A stretch of 64,000 bases of DNA from CAUUCX01 sp041844835 (GCA_041844835.1 JBGZBU010000003.1:22199-86198), one strand, 5' to 3'. Positions 17,247 through 26,105 are shown, numbered from the stretch's first letter. Numbers and translations are program-made. Notes: generated from the letters alone by a model not told the origin.

Positions 17247-18482
17247 CTATTTCATCGCATTTGCTATTGCCGCCGGCAGCATGCGGCATTTTTCCTTCGA
17301 TATCGACGCAACGGAGACACGCAGCCCCTGCCGCACAGGCACTAGGAATATTCCGTCTTTCATCAGTTTTTGACATACATTTTCCGAATCATCCGCGTAA
17401 ACTGATGCAAAAAATCCGCTGTCAAACGGTACAATAGGCACTCCCGCCTCTATTGCGGCATTTTCAAATGCTTTCCCTCGCTCGCTCAACATCTTCCTGT
17501 AAAACACACGTTCCTCATCCACTTTTTTAAGTAACGCCTCATCCGAATAAATTTTGGCAAGCATTTCCTGCGGTGCTCTTGGAGCATTTGACCATGAGGC
17601 TCGTGATGAAAATTCGCATACGCGTTTAAATTCATCCAAAACGGATTGTCTGCCGGAAATCGCTATCATTGCTCCGCTTCGCAACCCGTACAATGTAAAG
17701 GTTTTAGACAGGCTGTAGGCAACTATAACAAGCAAATTGTCAGGCAGATTATCGAAATATTTAAAGAATTCCCTTTGTTCATCTCCCTCACCGGCGAAAT
17801 CTATGTATGCTATATCGCACAATAATGTTATCTTCTTGCCCGCATTCGCATACTTACGACAAGTGCACATGATGAAATCCCAGTCATCCATTGTAAATGA
17901 ATATCCGGTTGGATTATGCGCCGGAGTGTTCAAAATGAGCACTATACCGTCTTGAAGGGCAAGAATTTCATTCATTTTTTCTTCAAATGAACCGCCGTTA
18001 AAGCCTCCGCGTTCGTCGAAAAGAGCGAAAACCGCAACTTTTCTTCCGATTTCTCCGGCAATTGTGTTATACGGCGACCAATGCCAGTCGGTGGTCAAAA
18101 CGGTATCGCCCGCCTCGCTGTAATTTGCAATTGTGTTTCTGATTGCACCCGCCCCGCCCGGGGTTGCTACGGCAGCTGTCGGATATGCGGGGGTATAGTT
18201 TCTGAACGCGGCTTTTCTTACCGCTTTCAGAAAATCGGTCGTACCGCCTATCGGAGCATATCCCGCAAAATCCGCGGGCTCCATGCTTCTGAGCACCTCC
18301 ACTACGGACGAAAGCACCACCAATTCCCCGTCGTCGTTCAGAAGAGAACCTATGGTTGCAAGCGTCACATTGTCTCGCCCTCTCTCTGCAATCATCTTTC
18401 TTGCGGCATCCGTAATGCCGAAAATTTTATCCTCGGCGGGGATATTCCTGCCGTTTCTCCTTGCAAATACATATTCCGTCAC
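17247..18482 (-). CDS. Class I PLP-dependent (aromatic-type) aminotransferase
   Basis: A 411-residue fold-type I aminotransferase. It has the class I landmarks: YAPIGGTTDFLKAVRKA, TPGGAGAIRNTI for cofactor binding, NTPAHNPTGYSF, CDIAYIDF, and the PLP lysine in YSLSKTFTLYGLRSG near residue 240; LRVSVASI carries the substrate carboxylate Arg. The GTG start overlaps the trmB stop (GTGA), so it is cotranslated at the end of the ecf-queT-trmB run. It resembles the aspartate/aromatic group, but the amino acid used cannot be fixed from sequence. Confidence 0.85.
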   Translation of the reverse strand: MTEYVFARRNGRNIPAEDKIFGITDAARKMIAERGRDNVTLATIGSLLNDDGELVVLSSVVEVLRSMEPADFAGYAPIGGTTDFLKAVRKAAFRNYTPAYPTAAVATPGGAGAIRNTIANYSEAGDTVLTTDWHWSPYNTIAGEIGRKVAVFALFDERGGFNGGSFEEKMNEILALQDGIVLILNTPAHNPTGYSFTMDDWDFIMCTCRKYANAGKKITLLCDIAYIDFAGEGDEQREFFKYFDNLPDNLLVIVAYSLSKTFTLYGLRSGAMIAISGRQSVLDEFKRVCEFSSRASWSNAPRAPQEMLAKIYSDEALLKKVDEERVFYRKMLSERGKAFENAAIEAGVPIVPFDSGFFASVYADDSENVCQKLMKDGIFLVPVRQGLRVSVASISKEKCRMLPAAIANAMK

Positions 18483-19201
18483 AACACCATCTCCTTTACT
18501 TTCTCCAATCTGACTAAATTGATCGGCTTGTTAAACCGCTTGAATTTTGCTTCATATTCTGTAAGTGAACGTCCGAAGGCATGTACCGAGTTATGCAAAT
18601 CGCGTTCAATTATGACAATTTCATAGCCCAGAAAATTTTTCAGCGCTTGCATCCCATCTATGCTGTATTCAAAAAATTGCACATCATCCGTTTTAAATTC
18701 CAAAAATCCGCCTATCGGCAATATCTGCATATATTGTTTTAAAAATTTCGGATTTGTGAGACGCCTTTTTTCATGACGCGCTTTTGGCCACGGATCGCTG
18801 AAATTCAGATATATTCCCGCTAGCTCTCCCTGATCGAATATATCACACAAATCACGAATATAACTGTCTATAACGAGTATGTTCGACGGCGGCACGGGAA
18901 TCTCTTTTTCAAGCACCGATTCAAGATCGCCGTCGTTTATGCCGCCATGTCCGTGTATTGTCTTCAGAAGATGATACACTACCTTGACCTGTCCTTCAAT
19001 CGCAATAAAATTGCAGTCGGGATTCCGCTCAGCCATCTCCTTGATGAAACGCCCCTTTCCGCTGCCTATCTCCGCAAAAACGGGATTGAAGTTTCCGAAT
19101 GCGTCGTTCCATTTTCCGCGAATATTTTTCACATCGGGGATTACTATATCCGAATACTTTTCGATCTTCTCAAATAGATTTTTAATCCTTCTCTGTCGCA
19201 C
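18479..19201 (-). CDS. trmB: tRNA (guanine-N7-)-methyltransferase
   Basis: A 240-residue SAM-dependent enzyme that methylates G46 of tRNAs. VFAEIGSGKGRFIKEMAERNP is the SAM site, FIAIEGQVKVV follows, and LNFSDPWPKARHEKRRLT is the TrmB signature; FLEFKTDD completes the catalytic region. I set the start at the GTG at 19201, two bases after the queT stop, because GGAGAGG lies 9 bases upstream; the longer reading would overlap queT. Being next to queT makes a small tRNA-modification pair. Confidence 0.92.
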   Translation of the reverse strand: MRQRRIKNLFEKIEKYSDIVIPDVKNIRGKWNDAFGNFNPVFAEIGSGKGRFIKEMAERNPDCNFIAIEGQVKVVYHLLKTIHGHGGINDGDLESVLEKEIPVPPSNILVIDSYIRDLCDIFDQGELAGIYLNFSDPWPKARHEKRRLTNPKFLKQYMQILPIGGFLEFKTDDVQFFEYSIDGMQALKNFLGYEIVIIERDLHNSVHAFGRSLTEYEAKFKRFNKPINLVRLEKVKEMVL

Positions 19202-19203
19202 AA

Positions 19204-19686
19204 TTAATTGCCTCTCCAATTCTTTTTCAATACTCTGTAAAGCGGATAACCGACAGCATAACATGCAATCGCCTCTCCCCCCGCAACTGCCAGCATGCAA
19301 ACGATAAGTGAAAACGGCACGGCATAAGCAAATTTAAGCATGAGCCCGACTATAATACCGTTTGCAATGATCGGCGGCAGAGGAATCAGAAGCGGTCTGT
19401 TTCGCAGCTTGTATGATCCCACTGCGGCGATCAGTGAAGCCAGACTTCCGCATATCAAGTCAATCATGCCGTACGGCCCGAACCAATTTGATATGATGCA
19501 TCCGATAAAAAGTCCGGGGATTCCGGCGGGAGTAAGTGCGGGCAAGACCGTGAGCGCCTCCGAAATTCTCACCTGAACCGGTCCGTATGATATAGGCATC
19601 AACGCTATCGTCAAAGCCGCATATATCCCCGCAATAAGCGCGGCCTGCACTACGTACGCAGCTGATTTATTTCTACTATTAAACAT
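19204..19686 (-). CDS. queT: Queuosine precursor ECF transporter S component
   Basis: A 160-residue membrane protein of the QueT family, the substrate-binding unit of an ECF transporter for queuine or preQ1. ALTIALMPISYGPVQVRISEA with the EALTVLPAL that follows is the family signature; five or so hydrophobic helices and IISNWFGPYGMIDLI follow. GAGGAGG precedes the ATG. It follows ecfT and would use the ECF module encoded with it, though such modules often serve several S components. No preQ1 riboswitch is visible upstream. Confidence 0.9.
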   Translation of the reverse strand: MFNSRNKSAAYVVQAALIAGIYAALTIALMPISYGPVQVRISEALTVLPALTPAGIPGLFIGCIISNWFGPYGMIDLICGSLASLIAAVGSYKLRNRPLLIPLPPIIANGIIVGLMLKFAYAVPFSLIVCMLAVAGGEAIACYAVGYPLYRVLKKNWRGN

Positions 19687-19729
19687 CCTTTCCTCCTCAA
19701 GGTCAATACAAAAAATTTCGCTATACCTT

Positions 19730-20533
19730 CTATGCTTTCATGGAGGTGAAATATAAAGCGAATATAAGCGCAAAGAATATGCCACATGCCGCATAATCCC
19801 TGAAACCGAATCTGAGCTCGTGATACCTGGTTCGATTTTCCCCTCCTCTGTAGCACCTCGCCTCCATCGCCATTGCCAAATCGAATGCAATCCTGAATGC
19901 ATTGATAAAAAGAGGCACCAGTATCGGCAGCATGCTCTTCGCACGCCGAAATATATTTCCCGTTTCAAAATCGGCTCCTCGCGCCTGCTGAGCTTTCATT
20001 ATTTTATCGGTCTCTTCAAGCAATGTGGGGATAAATCTGAGTGCAATGCTCATCATCATGGATATTTCATGCACCGGCACTTTGAAAAATTTGAGCGGCC
20101 GAAGCAGGGATTCTATTCCGTCGGTAAGCGATATCGGTTTTGTGGTAAAGGTCAAAACGGAAGATCCTATCATAAGCAGTATGAGCCTTATTGCCATAAA
20201 AAACGCACGATAGAGTCCGTTATCCGTTATGCTGAGAAACTTCCACCGCCACAGCACGTCATCGCCCGGCAGCATAAAAATATTGAGCAAAAAAGTAAAA
20301 CAAATTATAAAAAATATCGGTTTTAATCCCTTGAATATAAATTTCAACGGGACTCGTGAAACCAAAATTACGCAAAACAGGAAAGCCGCCGCAATCGCAA
20401 ATCCGATATAGTTTTTTATTAAAAACAGCAGCACAATATAAGCAAGCGTAAATACGAGCTTAATTCTTGCATCGAGCCTGTGTATTACAGAATCCGCCGG
20501 ATAATACTGTCCAAGTGTTATATCTCTTATCAT
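19730..20533 (-). CDS. ecfT: ECF transporter transmembrane component EcfT
   Basis: A 267-residue membrane protein coupling the two ECF ATPases to S components. It opens IRDITLGQYYPADSVIHRLDARIKL, typical of EcfT (HxLDPRxK), has about five hydrophobic helices, and carries coupling motifs QQARGADFETG (ArgGly Ala) and MEARCYRGG, the second Ala-Arg-Gly type helix. It lies 29 bases after ecfA2. Confidence 0.93.
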   Translation of the reverse strand: MIRDITLGQYYPADSVIHRLDARIKLVFTLAYIVLLFLIKNYIGFAIAAAFLFCVILVSRVPLKFIFKGLKPIFFIICFTFLLNIFMLPGDDVLWRWKFLSITDNGLYRAFFMAIRLILLMIGSSVLTFTTKPISLTDGIESLLRPLKFFKVPVHEISMMMSIALRFIPTLLEETDKIMKAQQARGADFETGNIFRRAKSMLPILVPLFINAFRIAFDLAMAMEARCYRGGENRTRYHELRFGFRDYAACGIFFALIFALYFTSMKA

Positions 20534-20562
20534 TATCTGAACTCAAAATCACTTACAAAATA

Positions 20563-21417
20563 TCAATTTTTACTCAAAAGTCCGAGCAATGCCCGCTCCA
20601 TGTCATCCACATCCAGAAGTTTGCCGGGAATTTCGACGCCCTTTTCTTTAAGCTCAGCCGCAAGTTCCATCATGGACGGAACTCCGAGTCCTTTGGAACT
20701 AAGCAGTTCTCTTTTTGAAAAGACCTCATACGGCGTGCCCATCATCAGGATATTCCCCTCATCCATTACGATAACTTTGTCGGAATATCTTGCTATATCA
20801 TCCATGTTGTGAGATACCAAAATTGTAATATTTCCTCTCTCCCTATGGATTTGCGCAAGCATCTCCATCACGTCGGCGCGGGCTTTGGGATCCAGACCCG
20901 CAGTAGGCTCATCCAAAATAAAAACATCCGGATTCATGGCTAATATCCCCGCTATTGCGACACGTCTTTTCTGTCCGCCCGACAATTCAAACGGAGAACG
21001 TTCCGCGATTTCGTCATAAGAAAGCCCAACCGCCGCCAATGATTCTCGCACCTTCTGCTCCGTCACATCTTCACTGATCCCGAGATTTTTTGGACCGAAA
21101 GCGACATCTTTTGCAACACTTTCGTCAAAAAGCTGATATTCGGGGTACTGGAACACAAGGCCTACGCGCTTTCTTATATCGACCATTTTCGTGTTAGGAT
21201 CGGTGATATCCGTATCGCCGATATATATCTTGCCGGAATGCGCCTTCAGCAAACCGTTAAGATGCATGAGCAGAGTCGATTTCCCGGAACCCGTGTGCCC
21301 GATAATTCCCACAAATTCTCCATCTTCAATGGAAAAACTCACATCATTTAAAGCGACAGCCTGATACGCGGAGCCCGGAGAATATATGTATTTCAGATTT
21401 TCAACTTTTATTGACAT
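20563..21417 (-). CDS. ecfA2: ECF transporter ATPase EcfA2
   Basis: A 284-residue ABC ATPase. Walker A GHTGSGKSTLL is near residue 38, the Q-loop is in FQYPEYQLF, the signature ELSGGQKRR near 143, Walker B FILDEPTAGLDP and switch SHNMDD follow. FQYPEYQLFDESV is typical of EcfA2. Its start overlaps the upstream ATPase gene by ten bases. It should pair with the fused EcfA1 protein as the heterodimeric motor. Confidence 0.95.
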   Translation of the reverse strand: MSIKVENLKYIYSPGSAYQAVALNDVSFSIEDGEFVGIIGHTGSGKSTLLMHLNGLLKAHSGKIYIGDTDITDPNTKMVDIRKRVGLVFQYPEYQLFDESVAKDVAFGPKNLGISEDVTEQKVRESLAAVGLSYDEIAERSPFELSGGQKRRVAIAGILAMNPDVFILDEPTAGLDPKARADVMEMLAQIHRERGNITILVSHNMDDIARYSDKVIVMDEGNILMMGTPYEVFSKRELLSSKGLGVPSMMELAAELKEKGVEIPGKLLDVDDMERALLGLLSKN

Positions 21418-23006
21418 ATGTATTCCACCATATCCTTTATCGTAAGCAGATCCCTTGGAATCGCTATTCCGTGTCCTGCGAGTCGGTGCCTCAATTCCAC
21501 GACGGGAGGTATATCGAGATTGAATTTTCTGAGCAGTTCTACATTATCAAAAACCTCCATCGGGGTGCCCTCAAGAACGATTTTACCGCTGTCCATGACA
21601 ATTATTCTGTCCGCATCTACAGCCTCTTCCATAAAATGAGTAATCAAAACGACGGTAATTCCCTCATTTCGGAGTGCCTTTACGGTATCCATTACAGCCT
21701 CCCGGCCTTTCGGGTCGAGCATGGCGGTGGGTTCGTCAAACACTATGCAGCCGGGTTTCATTGCCAAAACTCCCGCAATCGCTATTCTTTGCTTCTGTCC
21801 GCCGGACAAAAGATGAGTAGCGGTTTTGCGGTGTTTCAGCATGCCGACCGCTTCAAGTGATTTCTCGATACGCATGGCAATCTCCGCGCGGGGAACTCCC
21901 AGGTTTTCCGGTCCGAATGCGACATCATCTTCAACTATTGACGCTACCTGTTGATTATCCGGATTTTGAAATACCATTCCGACGGTCTGGCGAATATCCC
22001 AAAGTACATTCGGATCGCGCGTATCATTGCCATCGACCATCACTCTTCCCTCTGTCGGTATATAAAGCGCATTGAAGTTTTTTGCGAGTGTCGACTTACC
22101 GGAGCCGTTTTTACCTATTATCGCCACAAATTCTCCTCTTTTAACCGTAAAACTTATCCCCTCGATCGCCCTTTTCGTCTCCGAGCCCGAGCCCGAATCA
22201 TCATACGCAAATGTAAGATTTTCAACTTCAATTATTTTTTCCGAAAGCGATGAAATAAGCTCTTTTCTCTGAGTCAGCAATTCATCAAATGTATACTGCC
22301 CCAGCTCCATGCTGTGAGCTCTTCGCCTGCGATATTTTTGCCCCTCGCCCTCGTCTCCGAATAATGAAGCGTAACTCATATAGTTTTCCGAAGCTGAATT
22401 CAATCTTCTCGCTTTTTTCCCGCATTTTCCCATAGCTATCGCAATCAACGGAACATTGCTCATATCTTTTTTTGCGGCGGTCACGCCTTCTTTAAATCTT
22501 TGGAGTTCAATTTCCGCCTCGTCAGGATCCTCCGACAGGCGAACAGCCAGTTTCACAAGCGGATAATCGCCTTTCAGGGCATCCGTTATGCTTTTGATCG
22601 CAGCGGAGACGTCTCCTGTTGCTTCGGGCTCTATTTGCATAAAATCACGTATTTCTTCAAGTGAAGAATAAAGATCTTCTCCGAAGCCGTGCACCGCCCC
22701 GATCTCGGCACATGTAAAATCGACGGCTGAAAGATCGATATCGGTGACTATAAATATATCAGTGAATTTAAGCATCTCATCCGCCAACTTTATAACTTTG
22801 GAATTATCCCCGGCATATGCGTAAAGATCAGCCCGCCATTCTACAAAATCGCATCCCAAGTCCAATGCACGTTTAAATGCATCCATAATTGAAGCATCGT
22901 CTTCGTCAACAATGCTGAAGCATATGGCGGTATGATTTATTTCTTTCTTGAAATATTCGAATACCTCATCTTTTCTTTTGTCGGCACTAAGGTAATATAT
23001 GCTCAA
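21408..23006 (-). CDS. Fusion of an AroD-like domain with ECF ATPase EcfA1
   Basis: A 532-residue protein. Residues about 257-532 are a complete EcfA1: IIEVENLTFAY, Walker A GKNGSGKSTLAKNF, Q-loop FQNPDNQQVASIVEDDVAFG, signature LLSGGQKQR, Walker B IVFDEPTAMLDP and THFMEEA. Residues about 24-250 resemble type I 3-dehydroquinate dehydratase: FVEWRADLY near 54-62, LVKLAVRL with a Schiff-base-position Lys152, IAIAMGKCGKKAR near 188-200, and GQYTFDELL near 236. The spacing between the Glu and Lys motifs is about 28 residues shorter than in AroD, and the catalytic His and the Arg-rich substrate loop are not seen. The TTG start has AGAGGA 7 bases upstream; an internal ATG at 22310 lacks a good site. 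Confidence 0.75.
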   Translation of the reverse strand: MSIYYLSADKRKDEVFEYFKKEINHTAICFSIVDEDDASIMDAFKRALDLGCDFVEWRADLYAYAGDNSKVIKLADEMLKFTDIFIVTDIDLSAVDFTCAEIGAVHGFGEDLYSSLEEIRDFMQIEPEATGDVSAAIKSITDALKGDYPLVKLAVRLSEDPDEAEIELQRFKEGVTAAKKDMSNVPLIAIAMGKCGKKARRLNSASENYMSYASLFGDEGEGQKYRRRRAHSMELGQYTFDELLTQRKELISSLSEKIIEVENLTFAYDDSGSGSETKRAIEGISFTVKRGEFVAIIGKNGSGKSTLAKNFNALYIPTEGRVMVDGNDTRDPNVLWDIRQTVGMVFQNPDNQQVASIVEDDVAFGPENLGVPRAEIAMRIEKSLEAVGMLKHRKTATHLLSGGQKQRIAIAGVLAMKPGCIVFDEPTAMLDPKGREAVMDTVKALRNEGITVVLITHFMEEAVDADRIIVMDSGKIVLEGTPMEVFDNVELLRKFNLDIPPVVELRHRLAGHGIAIPRDLLTIKDMVEYICQ

Positions 23007-23046
23007 AAGCGATTCCTCTCATGATACTTATTTATGTCCGAATAGT

Positions 23047-23090
23047 AAAAGTCGCGAGACGACATGCCCATTCATGTCACCTCACGAGCT
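23047..23090 (-). terminator. Terminator-like hairpin after rplQ
   Basis: Arms 23052-23066 and 23073-23087 pair over 15 bases with a few wobbles and a 6-base loop; a short TTTT follows on the minus strand. It marks the end of the ribosomal cluster, probably leaky so that the ecf genes get some read-through. Confidence 0.6.
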
Positions 23091-23127
23091 TGATTACGAT
23101 ATAAGCATGTAGAATGGCATTTTGCCC

Positions 23128-23469
23128 TTATACAAGCTCCAAAAATACCACTTCCGCAGTATCTCCCTGTCTTGGACCCAATTTCAAAATCCTTGTATAT
23201 CCGCCGTTTCTATTCTCATATCTTGGCGCAATATCTTCAAAGAGTTTCGTAACTACATCCTCATCATAAATATATGCCAGCGCCTGTCTTCTGGCATGCA
23301 AATCACCGCGCTTTGCTAGAGTTATCATTTTTTCGGCCTCTCTTCTGGCTTCCTTGGCTCTATGCAACGTGGTAGAAATTCTTTCCTCTCTGAAAAGATC
23401 CGTCACAAGATTTCTGAGCATTGAATTTCTATGCGCCGTAGGTCTGCTAAGTCTTCTATATCCAAGCAT
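23128..23469 (-). CDS. rplQ: 50S ribosomal protein L17
   Basis: 113 residues, a bacterial L17 of normal length that lines the exit side of the large subunit. It begins MLGYRRLSRPTAHRNSMLRNL, with RISTTLHRAKEARREAEKMI next, both diagnostic. Last ribosomal gene of the cluster, 45 bases after rpoA. Confidence 0.97.
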   Translation of the reverse strand: MLGYRRLSRPTAHRNSMLRNLVTDLFREERISTTLHRAKEARREAEKMITLAKRGDLHARRQALAYIYDEDVVTKLFEDIAPRYENRNGGYTRILKLGPRQGDTAEVVFLELV

Positions 23470-23514
23470 AGCTGTTCTCCTTTCACAAATTGTTCAGTCT
23501 TTCAAGACGAACGC

Positions 23515-24468
23515 TTAAAATTCGTCCTCTTCTCTGAGCCCCAAATTCAACTCAGACAATTTTGCCTTAACTTCATCAAGTGATTTTTTGCCGAGATTAC
23601 GCACTTTCATCATATCGTTTTCGCTCTTTTCGATGAGTTCAGCAACGGTATTAATTGACGCCCTTTTCAAGCAGTTGAACGATCTTACGGACAGCTCCAG
23701 CTCCTCTATAGTCATCTCCAGCGTCTTCTCGGTTTTATCCTCTTCTTTCTCAACCATAATCTCAAGATTATCGGTATTGTCCGTAAGCGACACGAACAAC
23801 GAAAGATGCTCCTGCATGATTTTAGCGCCTATCGATACCGCCTCTTCAGGCGTAACTGACCCGTCAGTCCAAACCTCAAGCGTCAATTTATCATAGTCGG
23901 TAACATTCCCCACACGGGTATCCTCGACAATGAAATTCACTCGCTTAACAGGCGTATATATCGAGTCGATCGGAATAACCGCAATCGGTGTTGTCGGCGT
24001 TTTATTCTGATCTGCGGAGACATATCCTCTGCCTGTGGATATATCAAGCTCCATATTGAGTCTGGCGCCATCTTCAAGCGTTGCAATATGCAGATCTTTA
24101 TTAAAAATCTCTACCTGCGATCCGCCCTCAATATCCGCGGCCGTAACTTCTTTCGGACCTACGGCGTTGATATAAACCTTTTTACTTTCTTCCTTATCAT
24201 GAAGCTTTACTGCAAGTCTTTTCAGATTAAGCACTATCTCGGTAACATCTTCTTTTACTCCGGGAACTGTGGAAAATTCATGAAGAATACCGTCAATCTT
24301 AATCGCCGTAACTGCGGCGCCGGGCAGGGAACTCAGCAGTATCCTGCGCAAACTGTTGCCAAGCGTAGTTCCGTAACCTCGCTCAAGCGGCTCTATTGTA
24401 AACCTGCCATAATTAGGGTCAGCTTCTGAATGTAACCGTTCTATCGTCGGTCTTTCGATCTCTATCAC
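23515..24468 (-). CDS. rpoA: DNA-directed RNA polymerase subunit alpha
   Basis: 317 residues. The N-terminal domain, which dimerises and nucleates core polymerase, has RFTIEPLERGYGTTLGNSLRRILL; the C-terminal domain, which touches UP elements and activators, has ELSVRSFNCLKRASINTVAEL and VRNLGKKSLDEVKAKL. The linker around residue 235 is acidic and Glu/Lys-rich. AAGGAGGG precedes the ATG. Lies between rpsD and rplQ as in the E. coli alpha operon. Confidence 0.98.
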   Translation of the reverse strand: MIEIERPTIERLHSEADPNYGRFTIEPLERGYGTTLGNSLRRILLSSLPGAAVTAIKIDGILHEFSTVPGVKEDVTEIVLNLKRLAVKLHDKEESKKVYINAVGPKEVTAADIEGGSQVEIFNKDLHIATLEDGARLNMELDISTGRGYVSADQNKTPTTPIAVIPIDSIYTPVKRVNFIVEDTRVGNVTDYDKLTLEVWTDGSVTPEEAVSIGAKIMQEHLSLFVSLTDNTDNLEIMVEKEEDKTEKTLEMTIEELELSVRSFNCLKRASINTVAELIEKSENDMMKVRNLGKKSLDEVKAKLSELNLGLREEDEF

Positions 24469-24514
24469 TTAAAACCCTCCTTCTTCTTCCAAAAACAACA
24501 ATCATGAATAATTA

Positions 24515-25102
24515 TTATTTGGAATACAACTCGACGATAAGATGCTCCTCAATCGGAGTATCAATATCCGCTCTCTCCGGTACCGCTACAATTTTGCCTT
24601 CAAGCTTATCTCTATCAACAGTCATCCATTTAGGAGTCGTCACCGACATTTCTTTTATTTCCTTGAATTTAGGGGATGACATGCTCTTTTCTTTAACCTT
24701 TATAACATCTCCGACTTTTACCTGATATGAAGGAATGTTGACTTTCTTGCCGTTAACGGTAAAATGTCCGTGAGTGACAAGCTGTCTTGATTCTCTTCTC
24801 GTAGTCGAAAATCCCATTCTGAACACTACATTATCAAGACGCTGTTCAAGCAATACAAGCAGATTCTCACCCGTGATGCCCTTCTGCTTTGCAGCTTTCT
24901 CAAAAGTGTTTCTGAATTGCTTTTCTAAGACGCCGTATATGAATTTCGCTCTCTGTTTTTCCCTGAGCTGCACTCCGTACTCGCTCATCTTTTTCTGGAA
25001 TCCGGATTGCTGTTTTCTTGATTTTTTATCTGTTCCCAAATGAGTAGGATCTATCTGAAGAGATCTACATCTTTTGAGTACAGGCTCTCTATTTACTGCC
25101 AC
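24515..25102 (-). CDS. rpsD: 30S ribosomal protein S4
   Basis: 195 residues, a primary 16S-binding protein. It belongs to the zinc-free type: only one Cys lies near the N-terminus, so the four-Cys zinc knuckle is missing. The S4 RNA-binding domain is in LDNVVFRMGFSTTRRESRQLV and HGHFTVNGKKVNIPSYQVK. It is inside the alpha operon (rpsM-rpsK-rpsD-rpoA-rplQ), unlike Bacillus where rpsD is separate, so S4 could autoregulate the operon. Confidence 0.97.
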   Translation of the reverse strand: MAVNREPVLKRCRSLQIDPTHLGTDKKSRKQQSGFQKKMSEYGVQLREKQRAKFIYGVLEKQFRNTFEKAAKQKGITGENLLVLLEQRLDNVVFRMGFSTTRRESRQLVTHGHFTVNGKKVNIPSYQVKVGDVIKVKEKSMSSPKFKEIKEMSVTTPKWMTVDRDKLEGKIVAVPERADIDTPIEEHLIVELYSK

Positions 25103-25117
25103 GTTTCTATACCTCCC

Positions 25118-25519
25118 TTAGACTCTTCTTCTTTTCGGCGGACGACAACCGTTGTGCGGAATCGGCGTTATGTCTCTGATCATTGTAACCTGTAGACCCG
25201 CCGCCTGCAATGCCCTGATCGCCGCATCTCTTCCGGAACCCGGACCCTTAACGTATACTTCAACCGTTTTAAGGCCGTGCTCCATGGCAGCCTTTGCAGC
25301 TTCCTCGGCAGCACTCTGCGCAGCAAACGGTGTTGATTTCTTTGAACCTTTAAATCCTAAAGCTCCGGCACTTGACCACGATAAGGTGTTGCCGTTCAAA
25401 TCTGAAAGAGTAACCAGAGTATTATTGAAGGTGGACTGGATATGTGCCTGACCTTTTTCAATGTTTTTTCTTTCTCTTCTCTTTCTTCTGATAGTCTTCT
25501 TCATCGGTTTAGTTGCCAT
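25118..25519 (-). CDS. rpsK: 30S ribosomal protein S11
   Basis: 133 residues. GQAHIQSTFNNTLVTLSDLNG at the N-terminus and VKGPGSGRDAAIRALQAAGL with ITPIPHNGCRPPKRRRV at the end are diagnostic. It forms part of the platform of the small subunit. Between rpsM and rpsD with 15-base gaps, so translationally linked. Confidence 0.98.
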   Translation of the reverse strand: MATKPMKKTIRRKRRERKNIEKGQAHIQSTFNNTLVTLSDLNGNTLSWSSAGALGFKGSKKSTPFAAQSAAEEAAKAAMEHGLKTVEVYVKGPGSGRDAAIRALQAAGLQVTMIRDITPIPHNGCRPPKRRRV

Positions 25520-25534
25520 TTACATTCCACCTCC

Positions 25535-25912
25535 TTATCTGGTTGCCTTTTTCTTCCTACCCACAGTTTTCTTAGGGCCTTTTCTGGTTCTTGCATTTGT
25601 TTTAGTATTTTGTCCTCTTACCGGAAGCCCTCTTCTGTGCCTGATTCCGCGATAGCAACCTATCTCCATGAGACGCTTGATGTTCATGGAAACCTCACGC
25701 CTGAGATCACCCTCAACAGCATACTCGGAATCTATAATTTTTCTTATTGCACCAGCTTCATCTTCAGAAAGATCCTTTACTCTGGTATCGGGATTGATAC
25801 CCGCTTTTTCCAGGATTTCTTTCGCTGTAGAAAGGCCTATACCATAAATATATGTCAGACCGATTTCTATTCTTTTGTCTCTTGGTAAATCGACACCGGC
25901 TATACGAGCCAT
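25535..25912 (-). CDS. rpsM: 30S ribosomal protein S13
   Basis: 125 residues. ARIAGVDLPRDKRIEIGLTYIYGIG at the N-terminus is the S13 signature (key residues quoted: RIAGVDLP, YIYGIG), and GIRHRRGLPVRGQNTKTNART the C-terminal tail that reaches the P site. AAGGAGG precedes the ATG. First gene after a 193-base untranslated stretch. Confidence 0.98.
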   Translation of the reverse strand: MARIAGVDLPRDKRIEIGLTYIYGIGLSTAKEILEKAGINPDTRVKDLSEDEAGAIRKIIDSEYAVEGDLRREVSMNIKRLMEIGCYRGIRHRRGLPVRGQNTKTNARTRKGPKKTVGRKKKATR

Positions 25913-26105
25913 ATTTTTCCTCCTTATCTTCGCCTTAGCGCTATCATCACCGACATGTAATCGGCTACAGCATTAAATACAAAACATCCAACGACCGTTT
26001 TGGTCATTATTTCAAATGCTCTAAAGGTGGTTCCGCCGCCTCACGGCAGGAGAACACAGCCGCTCCCTCAAGGCATCCCGTAACTTAAATAAATCCTGTG
26101 ATGGA
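25913..26105 (-). promoter_or_regulatory. 193-base untranslated stretch before rpsM, possible autoregulatory leader
   Basis: All other gaps from rpsH to rplQ are under 70 bases, but here 193 bases separate rpmJ from rpsM. The middle is GC-rich and self-complementary: AGCGGC can pair with GCCGT, GGGAG with CTCC, and GCCT with AGGC, allowing alternative folds. In E. coli the same position holds the S4-binding leader of the alpha operon. No clear promoter was found. The regulatory role is inference. Confidence 0.45.

Noticed and set aside
19687..19729. preQ1 riboswitch before queT
   Set aside because: The short gap to ecfT has neither the stem-loop nor the A-rich tail of a preQ1 aptamer; queT appears to be read from the ecf transcript.
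22308..22310. Internal ATG as the true EcfA1 start, making the AroD-like part a separate gene
   Set aside because: No stop separates the parts, the internal ATG has no good ribosome site, and the AroD-like motif GQYTFDELL lies after that ATG.
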